In this document: in pieces, positions 33,761 to 45,600 of the stretch | How the letters are laid out: every line of letters begins with the position of its first letter | How positions within the stretch are numbered: position 1 is the first letter of the stretch | From: Hanleya hanleyi | Lineage: Eukaryota > Mollusca > Polyplacophora > Lepidopleurida > Hanleyidae | DNA: 64,000 nucleotides | Direction of reading: 5' to 3' | Assembly (NCBI GenBank): GCA_036873755.1 | Contig: JAVTVY010017392.1 | Span: 372,001 to 436,000, forward strand | Position numbers and translations under genes: made by a program | Notes under the pieces: model-generated | Told to the model about the DNA's origin: nothing | Databases searched by the model: none | The model's input: the letters and a program-made list of their open reading frames with translations, nothing else

Positions 33761-34674
33761 ACGACTCATTTATAATCGCGAAGAAATGGACCAGCGGTTC
33801 TATTGTCGGACATGGACAACTTGTATTAGTATCAATTGTCCCTTGACAACTCATGGCAGTATATGTTGTCCATGAACAACAGACAGCCACTATCCAGGAC
33901 AATGTTCACGTTCACACCTGTTTCCAGTCGCTAGAGGGTGTCTGCTCACGATGTGACTGAAATGTAAAACAAATAATGTATGATCGACAAATTGAAGGTC
34001 AGTATTACGACATCCTAATGCAGAAATAAAAAGAAATAGCCCAATGGGCTCCACCCGCGTCAGGATGTGCGATTTAAATCAATTAGCACGCATGTTGATT
34101 CATTTGTCTGTAGTGTCACATGTATTTATTTCATTGCCCCCAATATTCGAACAGGTCTCATAAAATTTTAAATAGGGAACATGAACATTAACATTAATTC
34201 AAGTGAGAGGATGGCTAGGATTGTTTTTCATCAAACTACGTCATCCAAGATGGCTATCGTCAGCAATTTTAGATTTCACACACCCATATACATGTAGCAC
34301 CTATGCATGTTGTGAACGCTACATCTCGAGAACGTATCTGAAGAAACATTTAGTTATCAGAAATCTTGTCCATAGGAAACACAGTTGTTTTTTTGTGAAA
34401 AACTAAAGAAATCAATTTTTGGGTTGACTGACATAACGTAAGATAGTGCTTCGTGTGTTAACATAGCTACTGCTTTAAATTCAGATCTAAGGCTGAGACC
34501 TGAGGGCCCACTTGTAAGTCAGGGTTCTGCTAATCTTAGAGCTTAGGTAATGAAGACGTGTAGGTCAGGAGTCAGAAAATACATCTGCATAATATTGGCA
34601 TATTATATTCACCATGTCCACTCTTCCAAGAATTAGCTGGTTTGTCTGGTATCTGTATTACTTTACACTCTATA
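33761..34674. other. No gene recognised
   Basis: Contains a GGACATGGACAACTTG / GTTGTCCATGAACAAC palindromic patch near 33812-33880. Otherwise unremarkable AT-rich sequence. Confidence 0.4.
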
Positions 34675-34752
34675 GGTCTTTGGATTATGGACGCGGATAT
34701 TCTTTAATGGACGACGGCTGACATATGAATGACGGACCGGACACTTGTAATT
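34675..34752 (+). repeat. R1 3'-terminal motif
   Basis: GGTCTTTGGATTATGGACGC, TTAATGGACGACGGCTGACA and ACACTTGTAATT. As at 38.8 kb, it is followed directly by array block A. Confidence 0.8.
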
Positions 34753-35131
34753 AGTACCTTACACTATTCCCGTTTCGTGAATATTCCAGTCTTAACTATT
34801 ATGAGCTTCTATTTCGTATAATGCCACTGTTATATCAAAAGGAACTATCTGGCATATATCGATTTCTGGAATTTGCGCGAGAGTTATGGGAAATCGTAAT
34901 TTACTGGTTGATTAAGCGACGTCTCAGTTTCTGCTTTCTGTTTCGCCTCTTGTCGTTAATTTGATAGACGCTAGTCAAGGTGTAGTGAGATCAAGCATTC
35001 TTCTCCAGAGATATCACACTGAAGGCAGCATGAATAGTGAGTGTGGCTATTCGAATATCTACTCCTTATGGATAATAAAGAAAATATCTTGAAGTCGCCC
35101 ATACAAGCGGGTATAGCACTCGTGATCTTAA

Positions 35132-35703
35132 CCCTACCTGGTCGGGGGGGGGGGGATCGAGGGGCGGAAAGTGCCCCCCAAGTGAACTTTTCTCTGCTGC
35201 TCCGAGACGACAAAACCCAGGAGGCTGAAATTTGGTGACTTTTAAAGCTTATCTTATTGGGGTTATTTTTAGCCTACTTTCATATACCCCCGGGCAGAGG
35301 ATCATGGGTAAATTCAAAATGGCGGCCATGTGGTATCCGCGAAAGTCGTTTTTGCAATCTTTTCGCTCCATATCTTCAGATTTTCCTTCCCGAAAAATCC
35401 TTGAAAGTATTTTATTTATGGAAAACTAATTATTCTATATTTTATTTGATAAACTGAAAAGCGACCCAAAAAAGGCCGAAAAATGGCTTCCGAGAAGATG
35501 ACGTCACTGTGACGTCATTATGGCGGCCATTTTGGATTTTTTTACATTTCCCGGTAGAGCTTGAACCCAAGATACTTTGTGGTAAGTTTCAGCGCTCTAG
35601 CCTCAGTGGTACAGAAAATATATGAGGGGGGGGGGGGCACTTTCCGCCCCCGCCGCCCTCCCCCAGATTGCGATACACCCCAAATCGCCCAGTCCAGATT
35701 TGG
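35132..35703 (-). mobile_element. Complete TTAA-flanked MITE (reverse) with empty-site support
   Basis: TTAA at 35128-35131 and 35704-35707. Ends are CCCTACCTGGTC and, reverse-complemented, CCAAATCTGGACTGGG. The interior has the same landmarks in reverse order, including TGACGTCACTGTGACGTCA at about 35500. Sister array units read ATCTCAACGAAGTG across the same spot at 40.17 and 45.21 kb, so the insertion point is visible. Confidence 0.88.
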
Positions 35704-36221
35704 TTAACAGAAGTGAACTGAAGTGAGTGTATATAATCTACAAATTCAGCGTGATTGGTGAAGACGGAGAAAATTAGCTTACTCAGATCGGTCTGATTAT
35801 TTCCGTCCAGCCTCTGGTGATTTATTATTCCACGTCATCAAAAATGCATGTTGTAGTAATTTCTAATTAGAACGGCCCAGCATGTTACCTGTACGGTACT
35901 CGGTAGGACTGGAGATCAAATTAGAACCATGTGTAGCTGTCGGTATGCCGAAAATTAGGCGAAATGTGCGAAATTTCGAATCAGTCGCGTGAAAATTTAT
36001 GTATGAAGTAGTTATTTAGAAACAATGAACATCCGCACTTTGGTAAAACCGGATGCGTTTGAACAATCCATATATTATAAGACAATAGCTCGCATTCAGT
36101 GGTTGTAAGTAACTAAACGAACAGTAAAACACCTTAGGCTGTTTGGCCAAAGGTTTGTTCATATACAGTACCGCCTACAGTACCACACCAGCAGTACACC
36201 ATTAGCGCACCTGTAGTCCAC

Positions 36222-36355
36222 TGTATTTACATGTTTTAATGCATTAGTTTACTGAGTTATTAACTTCAATACTTAGAATTTTGTTTGATCGTCGCTATAT
36301 AGAGGAAATATTGCTGAATATTGTTAAACCTTAATTCTCTCTCTCTCTCCTAGAA
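36222..36355 (+). mobile_element. LINE 3'-end fragment of the same family
   Basis: It starts near TTACATGTTTTAATGCATTA and runs through TAGAATTTTGTTTGATCGTC and GAAATATTGCTGAATATTG to (TC)n. Only about 130 bp are present, a very short 5'-truncated insertion. It lies inside a unit of the large tandem array. Confidence 0.85.
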
Positions 36356-36440
36356 GTGTACCAGTAGTGTAGCCGTACTGCAAAACATATTAATGATATG
36401 CACATTTATCCATTTGATGCGTCACCGCTGTGCACAACGG

Positions 36441-36669
36441 ATGAGTGAGTAGAATTTAATGTCGTTTTCAACATTTTTTTTTTCAGTCATATTTCGATGG
36501 TGCCTACATGTGCCAGAAAACGAGTGTCTATAGTTCCTATTATCCTGGACACTGATCAGCCCAGCCAATACCGCACCCGGTCACCCATCCAAGTATTGAC
36601 CGAGCTAAACGTTGCTTAACTTCGGTGATCTGACGAGAACCGGTGTGCCCAACGTGATACGCCACACCC
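36441..36669 (-). mobile_element. 5S rRNA-derived SINE with target-site duplication
   Basis: The head at 36665-36579 (minus) matches 5S rRNA: TATCACGTTGGGCACACCGG, TTCTCGTC, GATCACCGAAGTTAAGCAAC, then CGGTCAATACTTGGATGGGT and GACC. A body of about 110 bp follows, including GAAATATGACTGAA, an A-run, and a tail ACGACATTAAATTC with CTCACTCAT. An 11-bp direct repeat GTGCACAACGG flanks it at 36430-36440 and 36670-36680. The internal 5S promoter would give Pol III transcription. The tail resembles the 3' end of the LINE family in this window, as expected if that LINE mobilises it. Total length is 229 bp. Confidence 0.88.
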
Positions 36670-37567
36670 GTGCACAACGGTATTTGATGGTGCACTACTA
36701 TGCATTTTCAGCATATTTATTCAACAAGAGACAAATATAATTCTACATGTCAGCACTCAGATGGAGGGTAGTAAATAAGTTGTACATATTTTGGGAAAGT
36801 ACACGTATCATTTGATGAAGAGAAAATTGAGTATGAGTGTTGTGCTGAGACCGGTTAGTAATATAGAAATTCTGGTTTACAGATGCCAGCTACGGCCATT
36901 CATCGTCGTCATAGCAATATTGCTATGGCGTATCGCTTTCAATATTGCGGCTAATGTAGATGCATATAGTTCTGTAACTAACATATTGTCTTTTTATTCA
37001 GAAAATGTCCGTTAACAAGAGTTCGACAGTTTTGTATTAATATATGACCTAATTATTGGTTGACGCTGCTGTTTGCAGAGACATTTTGGCAAATTTCGAG
37101 TTGGCTAATGCCTTAATATTATATAATAATGGATCGCCATAACCATAGTACACCTTACAAGGCACTAGCCACGCCCACTCTCGTAGTGCACCCTGAATCT
37201 AACTCTCAACCAATGTTCATCTAACCTTTCCATAACTTGAAATAATTATATTTTTCAGACTAGTGTGATATCATTTTCACATCCAAGGGTATATTTATTG
37301 GGCACCGATCAATTGGCGGTAAAATATATCATAGATTTTGCAATCGCATGTTAAAAGAGAAAGGCAAATAAATAGGCTGCAAATCGTGTGTAAATTTGAG
37401 CCCTTCAATCAGATAGGTGAAAATTTATCTGTTGATGACAGTTTTAATGGATATTCTTGCATCATTATTCGTTGATATCAATGCTCATTTGTCCATAAAT
37501 ATCCGTTTTGTGGGATATATCGGGCGAGGTCCGGAAATGTAATAAAACCACATACTTCCTGATAGTG

Positions 37568-37684
37568 GGCGTTGGAGGCGAAAATAATTTATGGACAACT
37601 GTTTGTTATTGAATGTCTAATCTGATGTTTGTATTCGATATATTATCTTTTGCACAAATGTTGATCCAGAGGAAAGTTTAATGA
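37568..37684 (+). repeat. Array block Q (diverged R1 end)
   Basis: AATAATTTATGGACAACTGT, TTGAATGTCTAATCTGATGT and TTGCACAAATGTTGATCCAG match 42905-43010 and 52700-52790. The first part resembles the R1 terminal motif. Confidence 0.6.
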
Positions 37685-38449
37685 TTTAATCCATTAAATC
37701 TTGAATCAGTTTTATCGGAAGCCATGAAGCATTCTTTAGCTCTATTACATACAAGATATATCATTCATGGGATGTTGTTTATAGAGTTGCTTGAATTTCT
37801 CATTAAAAATATCTATGTGAAATGTGGCAACACAATATATCAACAGCATATAGATCTTCCAATGGGTACTAATTGTGCACCCCTATTGGCTGACCTATAT
37901 CTGTTCTCTTATGAATATGACTATATGCAGGCGCTTTCAAAAACCGATCCATTCAAAGCCCGTTCCTTCTCATTCACCAAACGCTATATAGACGATCTTC
38001 TCGCTGTGGATAATCGCTATATAAATGACGCAGCGAAGGATTTTTATCCACCTTCACTGGATTTGAAGGAAACTACAAACAACCCTACAGGCACATCATA
38101 TTTAGACCTATATCTCTATAAAAATGAAGCGGGCCTTTTCTCTCGTCGACTGTAAGACAAAAGAGATGATTACAATTTCGGCATCGTAAACTATCCCTTT
38201 CTGGACAGTAATATTCCAGAGGGACCTGCATATGGCGTATACATATCACGCCTAGTAGCATTTGCTAGATCCTGTGTTAAATGTGACGATTTTAATCAAC
38301 GTCACAAAACATTTTTGCAGAAACTTATAAAACAGGGCTACACCACCAAGCGCCTCCACTCAAAGTTTCTCAAATTTGGCGATACATATCGCATGCTGAT
38401 AGCAAAATAGGAGCGTAGCGTGCAAGATCTATGGCGTTACGTTTCGTAA
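37685..38449 (+). pseudogene. Reverse transcriptase of element family 'R1' (YIDD type), two nonsense mutations
   Basis: A single frame runs from 37685 to a stop at 38447-38449 (about 250 codons). It is interrupted only by TAA at 38153 (the KLYDKRDD-like position, now RRL*DKRDD) and by TAG in IAK*ERSVQDLWRYVS. RT motif B is HIDLPMGTNCAPLLADLYLF and the catalytic box is KRYIDDLLAVDNRYI. These are followed by SYLDLYLY, NIPEGPAYGVYISRLVAFAR and DDFNQR. The PMGTNCAP + YIDD layout recalls RTs related to Penelope-like elements, but I cannot settle the clade. The N-terminal fingers are missing, so it is 5'-truncated. It continues 3' into a non-coding tail to 38852. Confidence 0.85.
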
Positions 38450-38852
38450 CGTGTGTCTAATTCCGCTTAACCCGGGTCTAGGTGCCGTATCAACCCATGT
38501 ACTTCAAGATCCTCATGATACTCATATGAACAGCCACAATCAAAGCGTGACTGAGATACATCATTCTTTAGATGACGACATTACAACGAATATTATGGAT
38601 TAAAAATACTAATCAGCGATACGGATTTGATATTTTTGGAACATCATGATGTCTTGCCGGCATCATTGAAAACTGTTGACCGCTTCTCTCTTGCAGGAAA
38701 CAAGCCTATGTTTATGTATACTATGATTGTCGTTTTGAATTTGGTGCTAATACTGTTTAATGGAATATGGAATAGGTCTTTGGATTATGGACGCGGATAT
38801 TCTCTAATGGACGACGGCTGAATTATGAATGACGGACCAGACGCTTGTAATT
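38450..38852 (+). mobile_element. R1 element 3' non-coding region and terminal motif
   Basis: After the RT stop come TCTAATTCCGCTTAACCCGG, GTTGACCGCTTCTCTCTTGC AG (acceptor-like), and the terminal block GGTCTTTGGATTATGGACGC, TAATGGACGACGGCTGAATT, ACGCTTGTAATT. The same order occurs at 1.94-2.46 kb and, inverted, at 45.8-46.6 kb. Flanks diverge after CTTGTAATT, so I place the 3' end there. Confidence 0.75.
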
Positions 38853-41045
38853 ATCTATCATCTCTTCCATTCAGCACGAAATATTTATCTCCCCACTCTT
38901 AACAAATATTCCGGTCTTTGGGATATTAAGCGGCTGGTTTGTATAAAACGGCTGTAATCTCGGCAAGGAACCTCGGACAAATACCGATTTTCCCGAGTGA
39001 GTGTGAGAAAAATCTAAAATGACATTTACCGTTTTGATCAAGAGAGGTCTTAATCTCTGCTCTCGGTTTCATCTCTTGTCGTTAATTTAATAGATGCTTG
39101 TCAAGTTGTGATGAGTCCATCAAAGCCTGCTTCTCTTGGAATAACAAATAGGATGTATCATGCACGAATATTGTCAAGTCTCAAGTAGTTATTCTATTGT
39201 ATTCTCTAATGTCTTGCGGATGCCTATGCAAGTGAAGAGGCAATCTGGATCTCCGAGAAGTGTAATAGCCACCGAACATTTACTAAGTAGATATAACGTA
39301 ATAGGGTGTATTCAAAAATTGTGCTATGCATTCATGCAATGCTTCAAAATAATTAATAGTATGTATATAAGTTTCATGGCTAATATGGAAATCCAGACAG
39401 GACGCTTAACACAGTAAAACGCGCTTGTACGTCAGAGTTCAAGCTTAAAAAATGGACAATTGCAATACATGGGTTCCCTATCGTCTAAAATAGCAAAAAC
39501 AAGAGTTATCACCCTTTTCCAAGGGTACGATTTTCACACAACAAACAGTTCAACACGAATCACGGAAGAACAGTGACGTTATGGTTCAAGCAATTCGTTA
39601 AAGTAATTACTTCGCTCAGTGCCTATTCATAAAGCATAAAGCACAGCAAATAATACCCCTGGTGTTCGCTGCATTCTGGGATGGAAACAGTGCGGCCTTT
39701 GCTACACGACCGGGAACGCATCCATTAGCGGCCAATGAATTCATCATACGAACGCCTTTCTGAAAATACCTCCGCGTAAGTTAAGCCCACAGTCTGTATC
39801 TCACAAAATTTCACTTTCGTGACTATCCCAGCCGTAACAACTATGATCTGCTACTTTGCATAAGGGGTTTGTTATCTCAACTGGAAATTTCGGACAAATA
39901 GCGATTTTTCCCGAATCTGTGCCAGAATGTCCGAAATGGCAATTACTAGTAATAAAGCGAGGCCTGCTCTCTGTTTCACCTCTTGTCGTTAACTTAATAG
40001 AAGCTGGTCAAGTCGTAGTGAGTTTATCAAGTACTCTTTTCTTGATAGGATAGATGACAGGATGCCAGTATGAATAGAGAGTGTGGCTAGTCCAGCATTC
40101 AATCTATAGGGATAATAATAAAATATATTGAGCTCGCATATACAAGTTTGTATAGCGCTCGTTATCTCAACGAAGTGTTATGCCGATCAAACAATTACTG
40201 AGCGGCCACAACATAATTAGGTGGATCCAATAATGATGTCATTCCTTCACAATATGAACCCATTCGATCAAAAAATGAGTATATCACTGTACAAGTTGAG
40301 TATGACTGAGGAAGATGGACATCAAGACATTAATCATTTCATTGTCCTGAGACATGGATACAGAAGGACTGTTTTAAAGTTAGTTAAATTTATAAGACAT
40401 TGTATGCAGTTATTTTGATAGTTACCCGCCATGTAAATTCATGTACAGTTATGATGGTTGTGCTCCATGCTTTTGTGAAGCTTTTGAGCAAATAAATGAT
40501 GATGATGAGAAAATTAGCTTTCCCAAAATCGATATGATTATTTCCGTCTGACCTCTCCGGATCCATTATTCGTCGTCATCAAAAACTGATGTTGTAGTAA
40601 TTTCTCTTTAGGACGGTCCAGTGTTACCTGGAAGATAATTGATAGGGCCGTAGATCAACGGGTATGTCAATACGCAGAATATGGCAAGAAGGGCCAAACT
40701 CAAAAATCGCTCGCAAATTCCTGTATGAGGGAATTATAATAAAACTATTCAACATCATATCTGCATTTGGGTAATTCATATGTCAGAAAATAATAGCTCG
40801 TTGTGGACAAACAAACAATAAAATGCCTTTCGCTGTTTGTCCCAATATTTTGTTCATACAAACGCAACGAACCCACATATTCCGGACTGGGCACTGAAAA
40901 TGGACTTTCGCATCGGACAACTATGGAATGTGTAACAACGGAGCACTTCCAAACATCTAAAGTTTTATAGGTCATAAGAAAATAAGAATACTCCCAGCAA
41001 ATGTTCATCTATCATTTCTATGACTTGAAATAATTATATTCCACC
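38853..41045 (+). repeat. Large array, unit 2 (blocks A1-A2-C-E-D)
   Basis: A1 from TATCTATCATCTCTTCCATT (38853) with core CTCTTGTCGTTAATTTAATA near 39073; linker AAAATGGACAATTGCAATAC; A2 core near 39978; C near 40580; E near 40830; D ACTTGAAATAATTATATTCC near 41028. It is colinear with units 1 and 3. No coding signal. Confidence 0.78.
40319..40508 (+). mobile_element. Short retroposon 3'-end insertion with (GAT)n tail
   Basis: Relative to unit 3 (45350-45370), about 190 bp are extra here between GACTGAGGAAGATGG and GAAAATTAGC. The extra piece ends CTTTTGAGCAAATAAATGAT GATGATGAG: an AATAAA followed by a short microsatellite, as in LINE tails. The family is unknown. Confidence 0.55.
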
Positions 41046-41474
41046 TTCGTCAAGATTGCGGTTTTCGGGATATCGAGCGTGTGATTATTTTCGATTGAAG
41101 TAATTACGAGTTTCACCGAAAGAGCATTGTGCATTTGGTAGGCACTGATGAAGTAGTGGTGCATCTACGACTGATGATTAGCCAGTTAAGCAGAGTATGG
41201 CTATCCTGTATGTGTATGTTGAATTAATAAATAAAAATACGGTTGCTGGAGTAACTGTACCACCGACAAAAATACCGTGGGAGGGGGGGGGGCTCCACTA
41301 GCTATGTCCTTGGAATAATTGAGATAGCATCGATATTTGAGAGGAAAAATAAAACTTTTGGATGGCTATTCACGCGGTGAGCAACAGGGAATTTAGGGGA
41401 GTGTAATATACACCGACCAATTGTCAAATGGCTATGCTATAATTAAATATGTAAAAAATGAGAGAAAAAATAAT

Positions 41475-41549
41475 TCAGCCATCAGAGGGAATCGAATTCG
41501 CGACCACTCGATTCATTGGAATTGCTCTCACCATCTGAGCTATGCCGGT
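41475..41549 (-). tRNA. tRNA-like sequence (pseudogene or tRNA-SINE head)
   Basis: The minus strand reads ACCGGCATAGCTCAGATGGT then GAGAGC: a perfect box A (TAGCTCAGATGG) in a D-arm. Then GAATTCGATTCC is a near-consensus box B and T-loop. The acceptor arms pair only partly (ACCGGCA with TGATGGC), and the anticodon stem does not form, so this is not a functional tRNA. I cannot see a target duplication or a SINE body clearly enough to choose between pseudogene and SINE. Confidence 0.5.
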
Positions 41550-42659
41550 TCATTAGCAATACTCCCGTGGATTGGGCAGTTCTAATGAAAGTCAATTCTT
41601 TCTCTCGGTGTTGATACATATTGCTTCTTGGGAGACTAAACTCCATTACAAACCAACTTTGATGTATGCTATATATGTAATCCTTCCTCGTTCTAAAATA
41701 TTTCCTTTGCAGAATAGAGTTCAGAGTTCAGTTTGCAGACAACAGAAGACCAATATAATGTAAATCGGCCATTCACAGGAATGACAGTTTATTATGTAAC
41801 ACACCATAATAACATATAAAAGGAAGGCATAAGTGTCGGTGAGATATATGTATATAAATAACAATTGTTAAGTCTTTATCGAGATATGGCCCGTAACCTT
41901 CCTAAGTTATAAAGTTGCTTATAGCATTGATAAATTTGATATTATTTCAATAAATGTGACGGACTAAACCAAACATTGTAAAACAATCCACATATCAAAT
42001 TAACTAAGATAACAGAACTAATATACGGACATAACAATTTTATTAGGCAGGTACCGGTACAGAAAAATGACATAATATAACAAAAATTCCCGGATGAAAT
42101 GTAATCTCCGATAACAAGGCGACAGGAGCGGTCGTGGAAAAAAGAACTGCATCACCATGAATCGAAAAATGGCGCACACTCCGTGTGTAATCTTTGTCGT
42201 TGACTAGCCAATTTCTCTGGCTAGGGCGAAAACTAATAAGCAATTAAGATTGGGGGGTATAGTTATATAAACAGGATACCTATATCAATTTAAAATCCAT
42301 AAATTTTTTATTAAGTTCCGAATTTTCATCGAATTCTTTCCCAACAATCCCTTTTGGTTCGTTGTTTGTTTTCATCTAAACTCGTAGCAGTTTGCACATG
42401 GAATCACTCGTACATGCTTCGTATGTGTCAACCGTAGGGACTATTGATGGACATGGTCTTCTCAACAAAAGACTCATGTAATTATATGAAACAATGTACA
42501 ACGCGCAAATAGTTAACAATAGTTTTACGGCTCTCGCTGCTGACATCCCTAAATCTCACTAAAACCTTCAGTTTCGATATTTCAGAAGAAATAAGTGTTC
42601 TGAAAATCCTCAACCAACTCAAAAGTTTCAGGCCATTCCCAATCAGGTCATGATTCTGG
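41550..42659. other. No gene recognised
   Basis: AT-rich sequence between array units 2 and 3. No recognisable ORF or repeat. Confidence 0.4.
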
Positions 42660-45600
42660 GACTATACTGCTTACGTAAACTGTTGATAGCTAATCGATTA
42701 CGGTGAGAAATTTCATTGGCAATGAGTGCAATATTAAACTAAGATTTCCTATCCGCAGCCAATATTGACCTATAATGACCATGAAAGGGAGTGTCTCTCC
42801 GACATCATCGATTTCCTCATCTTTCTTGTACGAAACCAGTCTGTGACATATTTATATTATCGTTTAGTGTCTCTCAGACTGCTTGCTAATACTGTCTTTT
42901 GATTATGGACGCGACAATAATTTATGGACGACTGTTAGCTACTGAATGTCTAATCTCACGTTTGTATTTCACATATTTTCTTCTGCACAAATATTGGTCA
43001 GAGGGAATTTGAATTGGATATTCTCAAATATCCAATACCTTTTAGGAGCAATAATGGTATTCCGTCTATGATACATTAAAACGTAATGACCAGTAAAAAT
43101 GATCATTACGTTTTAACCAAGCACAGGCGCTTTAGCATTGTGCAATCCGAAAATCCTTGTATATACCAGGCTACCCTGGGTTTAGAACATAGCAAACGTG
43201 CTTAAATGACGGTAGAGTCCGTCATATACCGGTAAAGTTCCAGTCTACGGTATCATACGTCCCATTATATCGTGAGTTACTTTTATCTATCATCTCTACC
43301 ATTTAGCATGAAATGTATATCTCCCCCCTCTTAATAAATATTCCGGTCTTGGAGATATTAAGCGGTTGATTTGTATAATGCGACTGTAATCTCAGCAAAG
43401 AATCTCGGACAAATATCGATTTCCCCGGACGAGTGTGAGAAAAATCTCAAATGACAGTTACCGTTTGATCAGGAGGGATCTTAATTTTTGGTCTCTGTTT
43501 CCTCTCTCGTCGTTAATATAATAGACGCTGGTCAAGTTGTGATGAGTCCATCAAAGCATGCTTCTCTGGGGATAACAAATGGGAAATAACAAGCGTATTG
43601 ATCGTGGCTGTTCGAGTAGCAATTCTGTTGTATTTCTTAATATCTTCAGGATGCCTATACAAGTATCGGTGCGTTGTTGAGCTCAGCGAAGTATAACAGC
43701 CACCGAACAATTACTAAGTAACTACATCTTAATCGAGTGTATCCAAATATTATGCTTTGCCTTCCTCTCGTTCATTCATTCAATGATTTAAAGTAAGTAT
43801 TGGAACATATAAGTTTTGGCGTGGTCAGGCAGTTTGTCTCTCAAATCATTTTAAGATCCACTAATGTCTCTGTTGTGACATATATTTGGGTGTATGTTAG
43901 CTATCACTAGCCACGATAACGTTCATCATTTTTATTATTTCTGAGTAGCCTCCCGGGGTCCATTACTTGTCTCCATAAATAATGCATTTCGTAGAAAGAA
44001 TTCATTGGGAACAGTCAAACGTGCTCTCTGAAAGTCGATCGAAGGTGTCTGGATGCAATGGGATCCCTGGATAACAGTTGGTGTTAGTCCAAATTCCCAG
44101 CGGTACAATTCGATTTTGAGGTAAACTTGGTGAAGAAGAAAATTACTATACAAAACAGTATAACGTGTGGACATATGTATTATATCCATACATGTATTAG
44201 AAACAGAAGAGTGCAAACTAATATTTAAAAAACATTTATTTTGGTGTAATCAAAGTGAAGGATCGTTTGGAAAACAATAGTTTATCCCCACAGAGATGGA
44301 CGGGGAAGAGGAGATGGCAAAACCAGCTGCAATCTAATTCGCCTCCCACAATTTTTTATCCGGGTCGAACGTTGAAACCGGAAAGACCAATTTGTTCATC
44401 TCATGTTCATGTATAAGAAATGGACAATTACAATGTGGGTACCCTGTCGACTGAATTAGCACAAGAATGAATCATTGTCCCTTTTCCAAGAGTGAAATTC
44501 TGCCACAACAAATATTTCACCACAGACCATGAATATGCACCGTCTCATCTTTATTTAAGGACGCTATCCGAAGATAACTGCTAGAGACCTGTAATATGAC
44601 TGAACTTTTCCTTAATGCAGGAAACTTGACGGCATCGTGCAAACAATTCTTTAAAGTATGGTTTCCGCAATTTTGGTCATTGTCTGTACTTACTGTTGCA
44701 TTCTGTAAAGCAAACATGACGGTTTCTGCTATTTTAGAACCTATTTCGTTATTCCAAGAAATTCTTCATACGCTTGCCTTTTTAAAAACACATCTACATA
44801 ACATAGACTTACTCAAGTTCACCATGAAGACTCTTTCGCGAATTATTTGATTCGTCGGTCATCTCAATAACATCTGTGTGAGTACCTATCAAAATTCCCA
44901 TTTCTTGATGTTTTTTATGAGCTACTCGGCAGGAAATCTCGGACATATATCGATTTTCCCGAATCTGTGCGAGGAATTGGAAATCGTAATTTACTGGTTG
45001 ATTAACCTAGGTCCCACCTTCTGCTCTCTGTTTCACCTCATGTCCCTAATTTAATAGAAGCTGGTCAAGCCGTGGTGAGTTTATCAAAGCATTATTATCT
45101 TCAGATAGCAAGTGGAAGACAACACGAATAGAGAGTGTTGGTACTCGGATCTTCATTATATCAGGATAATGAGTAGGCCTATACAAATGTGTATGACTCG
45201 TAATCTCAACGAAGTGTTATGCTCAATCAAACAATTACAGAGCTCCCCATAACGTAATTAGGCGACTTTAGTGAATATGCCATTCCTTCGTATTATGTAC
45301 CGTGTCTATTCAATAATAATGAAGTGAGTATATTTAACGTTAGAGTGACTGAAGAATACTGACAAAATTAGATTTCTCAAGTTAGTATCATTAAAAATGT
45401 CCGGCTTTTCCTGGTCCATCATTTGTTCTCGTCAAAAATGCATGTTGTAGAATGTTCTCATCGGAACAGCGCAGTATGTTACCTGGAAGTCAATCACCAG
45501 AGTCATAGACCAACCGGGAATCATGGCTAGCAATCGATACGCTATATATGCACTATATATGGCGAAAACATAAAAAATTCAAAATCTCTCATGTGTAAAT

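Larger units (their letters stand above)
34753..37262 (+). repeat. Large array, unit 1 (blocks A2-C-E-D)
   Basis: A2 core CTCTTGTCGTTAATTTGATA at about 34950; C block CATCAAAAATGCATGTTGTA at about 35838; E block GGCTGTTTGGCC near 36140; D block ACTTGAAATAATTATATTTT near 37238. It is interrupted by a MITE (35132-35703), a LINE tail (36222-36355) and a 5S-SINE (36441-36669). Confidence 0.75.

Noticed and set aside
36579..36665. Functional 5S rRNA gene
   Set aside because: The 5' end and 3' part deviate from 5S, a SINE body and tail follow, and the whole is flanked by a target duplication.
41475..41549. Functional tRNA gene
   Set aside because: Boxes A and B are good but the anticodon stem cannot form and the acceptor stem pairs poorly.
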